Shown here: positions 53,112 to 62,994 of the stretch, in pieces
Numbering within the stretch: position 1 is the stretch's first letter
Layout: each line of letters starts with the position of its first letter
Assembly (NCBI RefSeq): GCF_001422985.1
Contig: NZ_LMNL01000012.1
Location: forward strand, 3,096 to 67,095
Length of the DNA stretch: 64,000 bases
Direction: 5' to 3'
Source of the DNA: Methylobacterium sp. Leaf117
GTDB taxonomy: Bacteria; Pseudomonadota; Alphaproteobacteria; Rhizobiales; Beijerinckiaceae
Position numbers and translations under genes: made by a program
The notes under the pieces: generated by a model
Seen by the model: only the letters and a program-made list of their open reading frames with translations
Told to the model about the DNA's origin: nothing
Database searches by the model: none

Positions 53112-54710
53112 TTACAGCCCCTCCGAGCCTCCGTCCGATCGGGGATCGTGAACAGCCGCGATCGACCCGTTGCCCGGATGGCGGATCAGCATCCCGGCAT
53201 GCCCGAGGGAGTCGATATAGGCGCCGCCGAGTTCCTCGATGTCGTGTCCGAGGCTGCGTAGGGCCGCGATGCAGGCCGGATCGAAGCGGTCCTCGACCTT
53301 TACGGACAGCGATTCCGCGCCCCAGGTCCGGCCGTAGAGAAGGCGGGGTGCATCGACCGCTGCGGCTGGGCTCATGCCGTAATCGGCGTAGCGGGCGAAG
53401 ATCTGCGACTGGAATTGCGGCTGTCCGTCGCCACCCATGCTGCCATAGGCCATGACGCGGCCGTCATCGAAGCAGGCCAACGCCGGGATCAGGGTGTGGA
53501 ACGGCCGACGGCCGGGCTCCAGCGGGTTCACCGCCTTCGGGTCGAGGGAGAACGAGGTTCCGCGATTCTGCCAGTGGATTCCGGTCTTGGGCAGGACGAT
53601 TCCGGAGCCGTACTCCCAGTAGATCGACTGGATGTACGACACCGCGAGGCCGTCACGGTCGATCGCCCCCATCCAGACCGTATCGCCCTCTCCGGGGTTG
53701 CGCAGGGGCACCGACGCGGCGCGGCGCATATCGATCTGAGCCGCTTCGCGGTCGAGGGATTCGGGCGTCAGGAAACTGGCCGGGTCGACGCTCAGGCGAT
53801 CGTAATCGGTGACGATCCCGTCGCGGATGGCGAAGGCCCGCTTCGTTGCCTCGATCAGCCCGTGATAATGCGCGGTGGTCTCCGGCCGGTCGATCCGCAG
53901 GCGATCGAAGATGCCGAGAATCAGCAGGGCGGCGATGCCCTGGGTCGGCGGCGGGAAGTTATAGAGCATTGCGTCCCGGCGGCGGATCGAGAGCGGCGTG
54001 CGCTCGCGGGGCGCGTAAGCCTCGAGATCGGCCCGGGTGACCGGGGTTCCGAGCGTCTCCAGGTCCGCGGCGATCTCGCGGCCGAGATCGCCGCGGTAGA
54101 AATCGTCGAGCCCCGCATGGGCGAGGTGATCCAGCGTCGCGGCCAGGGCAGGCAGCTTGCGGATCGCCCCGGCCGCGTAGGGCTTGCCGCCGTCGAGGAA
54201 CGTCTCGGCGAAGTGAGGCTGGTCGTGCAGCGTATCGAGTTCCTTCGGCACGTAACGCGCTTCCGAGGGCGAGACCGCGACGCCGTCCCGGGCATGGCAG
54301 ATGGCGTCCGCCAGCAGCGTGTTCAGGGGCAGGCGTCCGCCCAGAGCCTTCGACAGGTCGAGGGCGAGGCGCCAACCACCAATGGCACCCGCCACCGTCA
54401 GGGCCGCGTCGGGCCCACGCGACGGCAGCACCTCGTAGCCCTGCTCGCGGTAGCGCTGGATCGTGGCTTTGCGGCCGGCGGGACCGCAGGCCTCGATCCC
54501 GCGCACCCGGCCGCCGCGCTCGCGCACCAGCCAGAAGCCATCGCCGCCGATGCCGTTCATATGCGGGTAGACCACGGCGATCGCCGCGGCCATGGCGGTC
54601 ATCGCCTCGATGGCGTTCCCCCCCTGCGCCAGGACGTGCTGCCCGGCCTGGGCCGCGAGACGGTGAGGCGCCGCAACGGCGGCCGTGGCGAAGACGGGCG
54701 TGTCTGACAT
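53112..54710 (-). CDS. Gamma-glutamyltransferase-family protein
   Basis: 532 residues from ATG 54710. No signal peptide, so probably cytoplasmic, like the YwrD branch. N-terminal FATAAVAAPHRLAAQAGQHV and GGNAIEAM; nucleophile Thr at the new N-terminus of the small subunit in EGDTVWMGAIDRDGLAVSYI; then GGDGQPQFQSQI and the SMGG oxyanion segment. The precursor should cleave itself before the Thr. Acts on glutathione or other gamma-glutamyl compounds; the exact substrate is not readable. Divergent from ntrY with 170 bp between. Confidence 0.9.
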   Translation of the reverse strand: MSDTPVFATAAVAAPHRLAAQAGQHVLAQGGNAIEAMTAMAAAIAVVYPHMNGIGGDGFWLVRERGGRVRGIEACGPAGRKATIQRYREQGYEVLPSRGPDAALTVAGAIGGWRLALDLSKALGGRLPLNTLLADAICHARDGVAVSPSEARYVPKELDTLHDQPHFAETFLDGGKPYAAGAIRKLPALAATLDHLAHAGLDDFYRGDLGREIAADLETLGTPVTRADLEAYAPRERTPLSIRRRDAMLYNFPPPTQGIAALLILGIFDRLRIDRPETTAHYHGLIEATKRAFAIRDGIVTDYDRLSVDPASFLTPESLDREAAQIDMRRAASVPLRNPGEGDTVWMGAIDRDGLAVSYIQSIYWEYGSGIVLPKTGIHWQNRGTSFSLDPKAVNPLEPGRRPFHTLIPALACFDDGRVMAYGSMGGDGQPQFQSQIFARYADYGMSPAAAVDAPRLLYGRTWGAESLSVKVEDRFDPACIAALRSLGHDIEELGGAYIDSLGHAGMLIRHPGNGSIAAVHDPRSDGGSEGL

Positions 54711-54880
54711 TCTGATCTCTGCGCGATGACGAACGGAAGGATAATGTATTTTTACGCTACGACGGAAGGGTGCGGACCACGCTTCGGGCTGAGCGTTCGG
54801 CCGGCCCGCCGGCGGTTTGCGCAGCGATCCGTGCCCCATCCGTATTAATTTCGCCACACTGTTGTGGCGACGCATCAGCC

Positions 54881-57238
54881 ATGCCGTGGCTTCGATCTTC
54901 CAGCACTTCGGCCCCCTCCGCGGAGGGGGCGAACTCTCCCGAGCCGGGGCAGGCCAACGGGTCCGACCGGCTCGAGAGCGCCGTGCGGGTGCCCCCGCGT
55001 GGCCCCGGGCTGATCGGCGCCCTGGTGGTGATCACCGCCCTGATTTCGGCCATCGCAACCTTCCTGATCCTGGCGGGGATCATTCAGGTCATCCGGACGC
55101 CGACCCTCGGGCTGACGCTGCTCGGCATCAACGTGTTCCTCGTCCTCGGGCTGGTGGTGATCATCGCCTGGGAGGCGCGGGTCTTCCTCTATGCCCGACG
55201 TACCAATGCAGCGGTGGCCCGCCTGCACACCCGCATCGTCGGCCTGTTCAGCATCATCGCGATCCTGCCTACGCTTCTGCTGGCGGTGGTGGCGGCGATG
55301 ACCATCAATCTCGCCCTCTCCCTCGGCTTCACCGACCGCGTCCGGGACGTGGTGCTGAAATCGGTCGAGGTCGCTGACGCTTACCAGGAGAACCAGTGCC
55401 AGAGCCTGGCGCGCGAGATCCGCATCCTGACGGACGACCTGACCCGGGCACGCCCGAACTTCGACGTGAACCGGACGTGGTTCGAGAGCTTCCTGACCAC
55501 GCGGGCCACCGCGCTCGGCCTGCCCGTGGCCGAGATCATGCGCGGCCCGACCGAGGTGGTCGCCCGGGCCAAGATCGACATCCTGAAGGACCGCCGCCTG
55601 CCCTCGGCAGCGGCCTTCGAAGACGCGGCGAAGTCCCCCGATCCGATCTGCCTGGTGCCGAACGAGGGCCGGGTCTTCGCCGCACTCCTGCGAATGCCGG
55701 CCTATGACGGCGCCGTGCTGCTGGTGCAGCGGGAGGTGAGCCAGCTCGCGGTCGAGTTTCCCGGCGTGTCGCGGGCGGCGGCGGCGGAATACCTGACCTA
55801 CGACTCGTTGAAGCGCTCGATCCAGCTCACCTTCGCGCTGGTCTTCGTGCTTATCGCGCTGATCGCGCTGCTCTCGGCGGTGTGGTTCGGCCTCAACTTC
55901 GCCAATCGCTTCGTCGCGCCGATCCGGCGCCTCATCAACGCGGCCGATCAGGTCGCGTCCGGAAACTTCTACGCTCAGGTGCCGGCCCGGAAGAGCGACG
56001 GAGACCTCGCGCACCTGTCCGAGAGCTTCAACAAGATGACCCAGGAGCTGCGCCGCCAGCATGACGGGCTCACGGCGGCGAGCGACCTCATCGACCGTCG
56101 GCGCCGGTTCACGGAGGCCGTGTTGTCCGGGGTATCGCCGGGCGTGCTCGGCGTCGATGCGGCGGGCAATGTCACCATCGCCAACCCGTCGGTGGAGCGC
56201 ACGCTGGGGCTGACCGCCGACGAGATCGTCGGGAAGCCCCTGACCCAGGCCGTGCCCGAACTGCAGGCGCTGTTCCCGGAAGGCGGCGAGGCGCGCCTGC
56301 GCACCCTCCAGCAGCAGATCCAGCTCACCCGCGACGGGCGCGAGCGCACCGTGACGGTCCGGGTGACCAGCGAGCAGGCCCAGGGCGGTGCGCGCGGCTT
56401 CGTGGTGACCCTGGACGACATCACTGACCTCGTCGCGGCCCAGCGGACCTCGGCCTGGGCCGACGTCGCCCGGCGCATCGCCCACGAGATCAAAAATCCG
56501 CTGACCCCGATCCAGCTCTCGGCCGAGCGCATCCGGCGCAAGTACGGCAAGGTCATCACCACCGACAAGGATATCTTCGACCAGTGCACGGCGACGATCG
56601 TGCGTCAGGTCGACGAGATCAAGCGCATGGTCGACGAGTTCTCGTCCTTCGCGCGGATGCCCAAACCCGCCATCGCCCGGAACGATCTCAGCGAGATCAC
56701 CCGGCAGAACCTCTTCATGATGCGGGTGGCCCATCCCGATCTCGATTTCTCCTTCGCGGAGGAGGGCGGTCAGCCGATCCTGGCGGCCTTCGACATCCGG
56801 CTCCTGTCGCAGGCCATCACCAACATCCTGAAGAACGCCGTCGAGGCGGTTCAGGCGGTTCCCGAAGCCGATCTCGGCAAGGGCCGGGTCGATGTCCGCC
56901 TCGTGCCCGAGGACGGATTCGTGGTCATCGAAGTGACGGACAACGGCAAGGGATTTCCGACCGAGGGGCGCCAGCGGCTGCTGGAGCCCTATATGACCAC
57001 CCGCGAGGGTGGCACCGGCCTGGGGCTGGCCATCGTCAGCAAGGTCCTCGAAGAGCATGGCGGCGGGATCGAATTGAACGACAATCCGGAAGGCCGGGGC
57101 GGACGGGTGCGGCTGCGCGTGCCGCTCGAAACCTCTGGTGACGCCACCGACCCAACGACGCCGGGGGGCAAACCCTCCGTGCAGGATGAGAAGGGTGCCG
57201 CGCGGACGGCCCCCCCAATCGCGGAGATCCATTCATGA
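54881..57238 (+). CDS. ntrY: Nitrogen regulation sensor kinase NtrY
   Basis: 785 residues from ATG 54881; no strong binding site. N-terminal membrane segments (three by about residue 160, one before HAMP at about 320), an extracytoplasmic region between, HAMP (RRLINAADQVASGNFYAQV), PAS, HisKA (His in [20 protein letters not shown]) and HATPase with DNGKGFP and GTGLGLAIV. Pairs with NtrX, whose gene overlaps by four bases. Controls nitrogen, redox and envelope functions in alphaproteobacteria. Confidence 0.94.
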   Translation: MPWLRSSSTSAPSAEGANSPEPGQANGSDRLESAVRVPPRGPGLIGALVVITALISAIATFLILAGIIQVIRTPTLGLTLLGINVFLVLGLVVIIAWEARVFLYARRTNAAVARLHTRIVGLFSIIAILPTLLLAVVAAMTINLALSLGFTDRVRDVVLKSVEVADAYQENQCQSLAREIRILTDDLTRARPNFDVNRTWFESFLTTRATALGLPVAEIMRGPTEVVARAKIDILKDRRLPSAAAFEDAAKSPDPICLVPNEGRVFAALLRMPAYDGAVLLVQREVSQLAVEFPGVSRAAAAEYLTYDSLKRSIQLTFALVFVLIALIALLSAVWFGLNFANRFVAPIRRLINAADQVASGNFYAQVPARKSDGDLAHLSESFNKMTQELRRQHDGLTAASDLIDRRRRFTEAVLSGVSPGVLGVDAAGNVTIANPSVERTLGLTADEIVGKPLTQAVPELQALFPEGGEARLRTLQQQIQLTRDGRERTVTVRVTSEQAQGGARGFVVTLDDITDLVAAQRTSAWADVARRIAHEIKNPLTPIQLSAERIRRKYGKVITTDKDIFDQCTATIVRQVDEIKRMVDEFSSFARMPKPAIARNDLSEITRQNLFMMRVAHPDLDFSFAEEGGQPILAAFDIRLLSQAITNILKNAVEAVQAVPEADLGKGRVDVRLVPEDGFVVIEVTDNGKGFPTEGRQRLLEPYMTTREGGTGLGLAIVSKVLEEHGGGIELNDNPEGRGGRVRLRVPLETSGDATDPTTPGGKPSVQDEKGAARTAPPIAEIHS

Positions 57239-58605
57239 GCGCCGATATCCTGATCGTCGACGACGAAGCCGACATCCGCGACCTCGTCGCCGGCATCCTC
57301 GACGACGAAGGGCACCGCACCCGGACGGCCGGCGGTTCCGACGAGGCCCTGGCGGCCATCGAATCGCGCCGGCCGCATCTGGTCTTCCTCGACATCTGGC
57401 TACAGGGCTCGCGCCTCGACGGCCTTCAAGTGCTGGACCAGATCAAGGCCGGCCACCCGGACCTGCCCGTGGTGATGATCTCGGGCCACGGCAACATCGA
57501 GACCGCGGTCGCGGCGATCAAGGCGGGCGCCTACGACTTCATCGAGAAGCCGTTCAAGGCGGACCGGCTGATCCTGGTGGCCGAACGCGCCCTGGAGGCT
57601 TCTCGCCTCAAGCGCGAAGTCCGCGACCTGAAGGCTCGCTCGGGGCAGGCGAGCCGCCTCGTCGGCGCCTCCGTGGTGGTCAACCAGTTGCGCCAGACCG
57701 TGGAGCGCGTCGCGCCGACCAACGCCCGGGTAATGATCCTCGGCGCGCCGGGCTCCGGCAAGGAACTGTCGGCGCGCACGCTCCACGCCCTGTCGACCCG
57801 CGCCAGCGGGCCCTTCGTGGTCATCAACGCGGCCACAATCACGCCGGACACCATGGAGGCCGAGCTGTTCGGCGTCGAGGCCGGCGAAGGACGGGTGCGC
57901 CGCGTCGGCGCCCTGGAAGAGGCGCATGGCGGCTCCCTCTACATCGACGAAGTCGCCGACATGCCGCGCGAGACGCAGAACCGCATCCTGCGCGTCCTCG
58001 TCGATCAGAACTTCCAGCGGGTGGGCGGCACCGCCCGGGTCCACGTCGACGTGCGTATCATCTCGTCGTCCTCGCGCGACCTCGCCGAGGAGATCGCGGG
58101 CGGCCGATTCCGGGAGGACCTGTTCCACCGGCTCTCGGTGGTGCCCATCCGGGTGCCGTCGCTGTCCGAGCGGCGCGAGGATGTGCCGGAGCTGATCTCG
58201 TTCTTCATGGAGCAGATTTCGGGGGCCACCGGCCTGCCGCGCCGGCGCATCGCCGAGGATGCGATGGCGGTGCTGCAATCGCACGATTGGCCGGGCAACA
58301 TCCGGCAACTGCGCAACAACGTCGAGCGCCTGATGATCCTGACCCATACCGATCCGGAGCAGGAGGTCACTTCGGAGATGCTGCCGACCGAGATCGGCGC
58401 CCTGGTGCCCACGACACCGAACGGCTCGGGCGGCGAGAAGCTGATGAGCCTCGCCTTACGCGAAGCACGCGAGATCTTCGAGCGGGAGTACCTGGTGGCC
58501 CAGATCGCCCGGTTCTCGGGCAACATCTCTCGCACGGCGGAGTTCATCGGGATGGAACGCTCGGCGCTCCACCGGAAACTCAAGTCGCTCGGCATCGGCC
58601 CCTGA
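57235..58605 (+). CDS. ntrX: Response regulator NtrX
   Basis: 456 residues. Receiver domain with D53 (VFLDIWLQGSRLDG); AAA+ domain with GAPGSGKELSART and SLYIDEVADMPRETQ; C-terminal Fis-like helix-turn-helix (RTAEFIGMERSALHRKLKSL). The GAFTGA loop is absent: the position after AELFG reads VEAGEGRVRRVG. This is a known property of alphaproteobacterial NtrX, which does not act as a sigma-54 activator in the usual way. Start ATG overlaps the ntrY stop. Confidence 0.95.
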   Translation: MSADILIVDDEADIRDLVAGILDDEGHRTRTAGGSDEALAAIESRRPHLVFLDIWLQGSRLDGLQVLDQIKAGHPDLPVVMISGHGNIETAVAAIKAGAYDFIEKPFKADRLILVAERALEASRLKREVRDLKARSGQASRLVGASVVVNQLRQTVERVAPTNARVMILGAPGSGKELSARTLHALSTRASGPFVVINAATITPDTMEAELFGVEAGEGRVRRVGALEEAHGGSLYIDEVADMPRETQNRILRVLVDQNFQRVGGTARVHVDVRIISSSSRDLAEEIAGGRFREDLFHRLSVVPIRVPSLSERREDVPELISFFMEQISGATGLPRRRIAEDAMAVLQSHDWPGNIRQLRNNVERLMILTHTDPEQEVTSEMLPTEIGALVPTTPNGSGGEKLMSLALREAREIFEREYLVAQIARFSGNISRTAEFIGMERSALHRKLKSLGIGP

Positions 58606-58760
58606 GAACACGCGCGCGATGCACTTGCATCGGGGGCGGGATACACGTGTAATGTTGCGGGATCGGCATGTGACGTCGGGTGCGCCCGATTCGTGTCGAG
58701 ACCAACTGATGAGAACCCGCTACGACGGCGGGCGGCGATGCGAACCAAGGATAAGAAAAA

Positions 58761-59015
58761 ATGGCGGGCGAACGCGCTCAGAACCTCCAGGACACGTTCC
58801 TGAACCATGTTCGCAAGAACAAGATTCCGCTCACGATCTTCCTCGTCAATGGCGTGAAGCTTCAGGGCGTCGTGACGTGGTTCGACAACTTCTGCGTTCT
58901 GCTGCGGCGAGACGGTCATTCGCAACTCGTCTACAAGCACGCGATCTCCACCATTATGCCGGGACATCCTGTTCAGCTCTTCGAGCCCGACGAAACGGCC
59001 CCCGACAAGGTGTGA
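58761..59015 (+). CDS. hfq: RNA chaperone Hfq
   Basis: 84 residues. Sm1 motif [18 protein letters not shown] and Sm2 [10 protein letters not shown] are complete; [20 protein letters not shown] is typical. Forms hexamers that pair small RNAs with mRNAs. AAGGA precedes ATG 58761. Standard location after ntrX and before hflX. Confidence 0.98.
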   Translation: MAGERAQNLQDTFLNHVRKNKIPLTIFLVNGVKLQGVVTWFDNFCVLLRRDGHSQLVYKHAISTIMPGHPVQLFEPDETAPDKV

Positions 59016-59145
59016 GCCCAGCACATTCCATTGGCGCAACAGTGAAACGTTTGTCGCGCCCTTGTCTGTGGCCGGCAAACGCCCATTGTCCTGAGGACAG
59101 GCCGAGCCTGACGAAACGGCAAGACAGGGCGGATCAAAGGAATTG

Positions 59146-60558
59146 ATGACTGAACCGATGACGGCCGGCGAAGCCCGGCTCCAGGCGATGGCCGCTCCCG
59201 AGGGTGACATCGCGGCGGCCACCCACACTCTCGTCGTCGGCCCCTATCTCGGCCGGGCCGCGGCGGCACGCAACACCACGGGCCACACGCCCGAGATCCT
59301 GCGATCCACCGATGCCCGCCTGGACGAGGCTGCTGGCCTCGCCGCCGCGATCGAGCTCGACGTGGTCGAGGCGATTGTCGCCCCGGTGCAGCGGATCCGC
59401 CCCTCGACCTATCTTGGCAAGGGCCGCGTCGAGGAACTTGCAGGCGTGATTCGCGCCCGCGAGATAGGCTTGGTGGTGATGGATTGCGCCCTCTCCCCCG
59501 TGCAGCAACGTAACCTGGAAAAGGCTTTCGGCTGCAAGGTCATCGACCGTACCGGGCTGATCCTCGAGATCTTCGGGCGACGGGCTTCGACCCGCGAGGG
59601 CACGCTGCAGGTCGAGCACGCGCATCTCGCCTACCAGAAGAGTCGTCTCGTACGGTCCTGGACCCACCTCGAACGCCAGCGCGGCGGATTCGGCTTTCTC
59701 GGCGGCCCCGGTGAGACCCAGATCGAAGCCGATCGGCGCATGATTCAAGAGCGGATGACCAAGATCGAGCGCGAGCTCGACAGCGTGACCCGCACGCGCG
59801 GCCTGCACCGTCAGAGCCGGGCCCGGGTTCCGTATCCGATCGTCGCCCTCGTCGGCTACACCAATGCGGGCAAGTCGACGCTGTTCAATACCCTCACCAA
59901 GGCCCAGGTGATGGCGCAGGACATGCTGTTCGCGACCCTGGACCCGACAGCGCGGGCCACCAAGCTTCCGCATGGCGAGACCGTGATCCTGTCGGACACG
60001 GTTGGTTTCATCTCGGAACTCCCGACCTCGCTGATCGCCGCCTTCCGCGCCACGCTGGAGGATGTGATTCACGCCGACATCCTGCTCCACGTCCGGGACG
60101 TCTCGCACGGGGACAGCGAGGCCCAGGCGGAGGATGTGGGCTCCGTGCTGCGGGAGCTCGGGATCGAGACCTCCGCCGCGCGGATCATCGAGGTCTGGAA
60201 CAAGGCCGACCTGCTCGATGGGGACGAGCGCACCCGCCTGCTCAACCTCAGCGGCCAGGGCCGCAGCGATCGCGACAGCGACGCGCCGGTTCTCGTCTCG
60301 GCGGTGACCGGCGAGGGCCTGGGAGTCCTGACGGCCCGGATCGAGGCGCGGATCGCGCGCCAGCGCTCGACCTTTGCCGTGGTCCTGCCACCGGAGGACG
60401 GCGCAGCCCTGCACTGGCTCTACGAGAACGCCGAAGTGCTCGATCGGCGCGAAGAGGAGGGCGGTACCATGCACCTCGCGATCCGCATTGCACCGGAGAA
60501 GGAGCCACGCTTCCTCAACCGATTCGAAGGCGCTCGCCGTCTCAACCGGGTCGGCTGA
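59146..60558 (+). CDS. hflX: GTPase HflX
   Basis: 470 residues. N-terminal HflX domain (YLGKGRVEELAGVI, GFLGGPGETQIEADRR) and G domain: G1 GYTNAGKS, G3 DTVGFI, G4 NKAD, then VSAVTGEGL. A ribosome-associated GTPase that splits stalled ribosomes. ATG 59146 preferred to the adjacent TTG. Followed by a strong terminator that ends the ntrYX-hfq-hflX block. Confidence 0.97.
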   Translation: MTEPMTAGEARLQAMAAPEGDIAAATHTLVVGPYLGRAAAARNTTGHTPEILRSTDARLDEAAGLAAAIELDVVEAIVAPVQRIRPSTYLGKGRVEELAGVIRAREIGLVVMDCALSPVQQRNLEKAFGCKVIDRTGLILEIFGRRASTREGTLQVEHAHLAYQKSRLVRSWTHLERQRGGFGFLGGPGETQIEADRRMIQERMTKIERELDSVTRTRGLHRQSRARVPYPIVALVGYTNAGKSTLFNTLTKAQVMAQDMLFATLDPTARATKLPHGETVILSDTVGFISELPTSLIAAFRATLEDVIHADILLHVRDVSHGDSEAQAEDVGSVLRELGIETSAARIIEVWNKADLLDGDERTRLLNLSGQGRSDRDSDAPVLVSAVTGEGLGVLTARIEARIARQRSTFAVVLPPEDGAALHWLYENAEVLDRREEEGGTMHLAIRIAPEKEPRFLNRFEGARRLNRVG

Positions 60559-60582
60559 GCGACCCGCACGGGACAGTCATGA

Positions 60583-60618
60583 AAAACGCCCGCGATCCTG
60601 ATGGGTCGCGGGCGTTTT
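60583..60618. terminator. Rho-independent terminator after hflX
   Basis: AAAACGCCCGCGA (60583-60595) and TCGCGGGCGTTTT (60606-60618) are perfect complements with a ten-base loop; usable on both strands between hflX (+) and the fasciclin gene (-). Confidence 0.9.
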
Positions 60619-60649
60619 CCTATGCTTCGGACGGGATCGAAATGCCCGA

Positions 60650-61222
60650 TCAGGGCTGCAGGACACCGTTGATGACGTGGATGACGCCGTTCGACTGCAT
60701 GACGTTGGCAGTGGTCACGGTGGCAGTGCTGCCCTTGGCGTCGGTCACGTAGACCTTCTTGCCCTTGCTCTGAACGACGAGCGGCTCACCCTGGACCGTC
60801 TTCAGCTGCGCTTCGCCGCCGCCATCCTTGGCGAGCTTCATCAGATCCTTGGCGGTGTAGACACCCGGGACCACGTGATAGGTCAGGATCTGGGTGAGAG
60901 TAGCCTTATTCTCGGGCTTCACCAGGGTCTCGACCGTGCCGGCCGGCAGCTTGGCGAAGGCGGCGTTGGTGGGCGCGAAGACGGTGAACGGACCGGGGCC
61001 GGACAGGGTATCGACGAGACCGGCAGCCTTCACGGCGGCGACCAGCGTGGTGTGATCCTTCGAGTTCACCGCGTTCTCGACGATGGTCTTCGAGGCGTAC
61101 ATCGGCGCACCGCCGACCATCGGATTCTTCGCGAGAGCCGGGGACGCGACGCCGACGGAGCAGGCGAGGACGACGGCGGCGAACGTTGACGCGATCGGGC
61201 GACGGGCGTGACGGTTGATCAT
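60650..61222 (-). CDS. Exported fasciclin-domain protein
   Basis: 190 residues. Signal peptide about 1-32 (RRPIASTFAAVVLACSVGVA then SPALA). One FAS1 domain: FTVFAPTNAAFAKLP (H1) and YHVVPG, ending VIHVINGVLQP (H2). Cell-surface or periplasmic adhesion-type protein; the role in bacteria is not established. Isolated gene between two terminators. Confidence 0.92.
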   Translation of the reverse strand: MINRHARRPIASTFAAVVLACSVGVASPALAKNPMVGGAPMYASKTIVENAVNSKDHTTLVAAVKAAGLVDTLSGPGPFTVFAPTNAAFAKLPAGTVETLVKPENKATLTQILTYHVVPGVYTAKDLMKLAKDGGGEAQLKTVQGEPLVVQSKGKKVYVTDAKGSTATVTTANVMQSNGVIHVINGVLQP

Positions 61223-61389
61223 GAAGCGCTTCCTCTGAAAACGGGTGCCCCTTCGAGGGGGTCTTGCTCCGTTACGGAATGCAACCGGCGAAAGTTTCAG
61301 GGACGCGCCGGCTTCCGATAGAAATCATCGACTCCAATGCCGTATCGGCGCCGGTTTCTCCGGGCGTTGCGGTGTCCGCCGAACATGCG

Positions 61390-61423
61390 AAAGCCCGCCC
61401 GACACTGAAGTCGGACGGGCTTT
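61390..61423. terminator. Rho-independent terminator
   Basis: AAAGCCCG (61390-61397) pairs with CGGGCTTT (61416-61423), extended by CCGAC/GTCGG inside with one bulged base on each side. It lies between the fasciclin gene and the outer-membrane gene, downstream of the latter. Confidence 0.8.
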
Positions 61424-61471
61424 GCCTATGTCATGCAGCGGCGAAGCCAGGCCTCGCCGCCGATGTCCAGA

Positions 61472-62470
61472 TCAGTACTTGCGGATGATCGGCGCAGCGA
61501 CGGCGGCGACCGGGGTCGGCGAGTACAGCGGCACGATCAGGCGGCCGGAAACTTCCGTGCTGTCGAAGCTGCCGATGCTTCTGACGACGGTACGAGCAAC
61601 GTAGACCTGCGCCGTAGCGAAGCCCAGGTCATATCCAACAAGGCCGCCCATCAGGAACCGGCCACGATCGGGGGTACCGGTCGGGTTGGCAGCGTTGATG
61701 ATGTTGCCGCCCTTGAAGCTGGTGTCGAAGTTATAGGTGCCATACGCGATGGCGCCGATCTCGAACTTGCCGAACTTCTTCGTCGCGGTCAGATCGAGGT
61801 TCAGAGCGTCGGAGATCGAGTAGGACTGAGCGAAGCCACCGGGTCCGAGGTTTCTACCGCCGCCACCGAAGGTTGCCGGCGAGTCATAAACGTTGGCGGT
61901 CAGGTTCGCGGTCAGATTCCAGCCATCTCCGGTGTAGCTGGCAGCAACGCCGAAGCGGTAGGTGTTCGAAGCGAGCTGCGGCAGAATCGTCGGGAGGACG
62001 GTGGTACCGTTGTTGGCAACAAGAACGCCGCGATCGCCATTTAGCTCGTTGAGGTAGACACCGCCGAGCAAGCTGACGCCGAAGTTGTTGCCGAGATCGA
62101 AGGCCCAGATGCCGCCGACGAAGGTGCCGACGTTGACCGACAGGTCACGCAGGCCCGAGTTGCCCTTACCGAAGGCGAAGACGGTCGGAGGAGCGACGAG
62201 GAGCTCGATGCGGCCGCCGAGCGGAACCAGCGGGGTCGACCAGACCAGCACCGGGACGTTCACTCCAACGTCGAGGGGCGACGGGTTATCGCGCATCTGG
62301 TAGACGAAGGTGTTCAGGGCGTAGATGCCCTCGGGCAGCGGCGCACCGGTGGCGAGGCCGACCTGCTCACCCGGAACCGTGGTGCTCTGCGCGTAGGCAG
62401 CGGTGGCAGTCATGCTGGCGGTGAGCGCGAGCGCTCCGGCAACGAGCCAGTTCTTCGACATCTTATTCAT
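61472..62470 (-). CDS. Outer-membrane transporter-like beta-barrel protein
   Basis: 332 residues. Signal peptide about 1-28 (KNWLVAGALALTASMTATAA then YAQ). The rest alternates aromatic/Gly strands (for example NNFGVSLLGGVYLNELNG and GWNLTANLTANVYD) as in the phenol MetA-degradation/transporter-like family of outer-membrane proteins. Lengthwise complete, ending IIRKY with a C-terminal aromatic residue as usual for barrels. Substrate unknown. Upstream gap of 520 bp. Confidence 0.8.
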   Translation of the reverse strand: MNKMSKNWLVAGALALTASMTATAAYAQSTTVPGEQVGLATGAPLPEGIYALNTFVYQMRDNPSPLDVGVNVPVLVWSTPLVPLGGRIELLVAPPTVFAFGKGNSGLRDLSVNVGTFVGGIWAFDLGNNFGVSLLGGVYLNELNGDRGVLVANNGTTVLPTILPQLASNTYRFGVAASYTGDGWNLTANLTANVYDSPATFGGGGRNLGPGGFAQSYSISDALNLDLTATKKFGKFEIGAIAYGTYNFDTSFKGGNIINAANPTGTPDRGRFLMGGLVGYDLGFATAQVYVARTVVRSIGSFDSTEVSGRLIVPLYSPTPVAAVAAPIIRKY

Positions 62471-62994
62471 TCCTTCCCAAGGATTTCAGGCGTCCGCCAC
62501 GCAGCCGTCCGAACCATTCTGCCGATGCGCCGCTTGCGTGCGGCTTGTTTGCAGTGGATTCGGCGGCCCCCCTTGCGGCCCGTTTTCAAGTCTCAACGTC
62601 GAGAACTATTCTACAGGACGCCGCGGAAGGACAGCGGAATGCTTGGAAACGGGGCAGATCGACCCTGACCGTTGCTCAAAAGTCGCATTTTCGGTGCAGT
62701 GCAGCGGAAGGAATTGTTAACCATTTGAGCAGGTTGGCGCGGCTATTTGAGCACCCGTGCGAACCAACATCGGCAAAATACCGCTGGGCTCTCAAGCTGT
62801 TATGGTCTGGCTTGGGCGTCAGGAGCTTCCGGCAAAGGACCCATGGCCGATGCGCAGTTGGCGTAGCCCCCGTACCCCGATTGGTGCGGGTGGGCTCGGT
62901 CGTGACGCTGTGCCGAGCTACTTTTGCCTCTCCGACGCGGACGAATCAGGGCCGCCTTCTCCGTGTCCTGCGCGAATCCGGGCTCGCGGATGAT
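62471..62994. other. Intergenic, no gene seen
   Basis: 524 bp between the barrel protein start and the uvrA stop. Frames here are shadow-like. A segment near 62645-62725 (with GTTGCTCAAAAGTCGCA) is AT-richer. Probably the promoter of the barrel protein gene lies at 62480-62560. Confidence 0.4.

Noticed and set aside
54875..57232. 785-codon minus-strand frame
   Set aside because: Exact antisense of ntrY with no motif.
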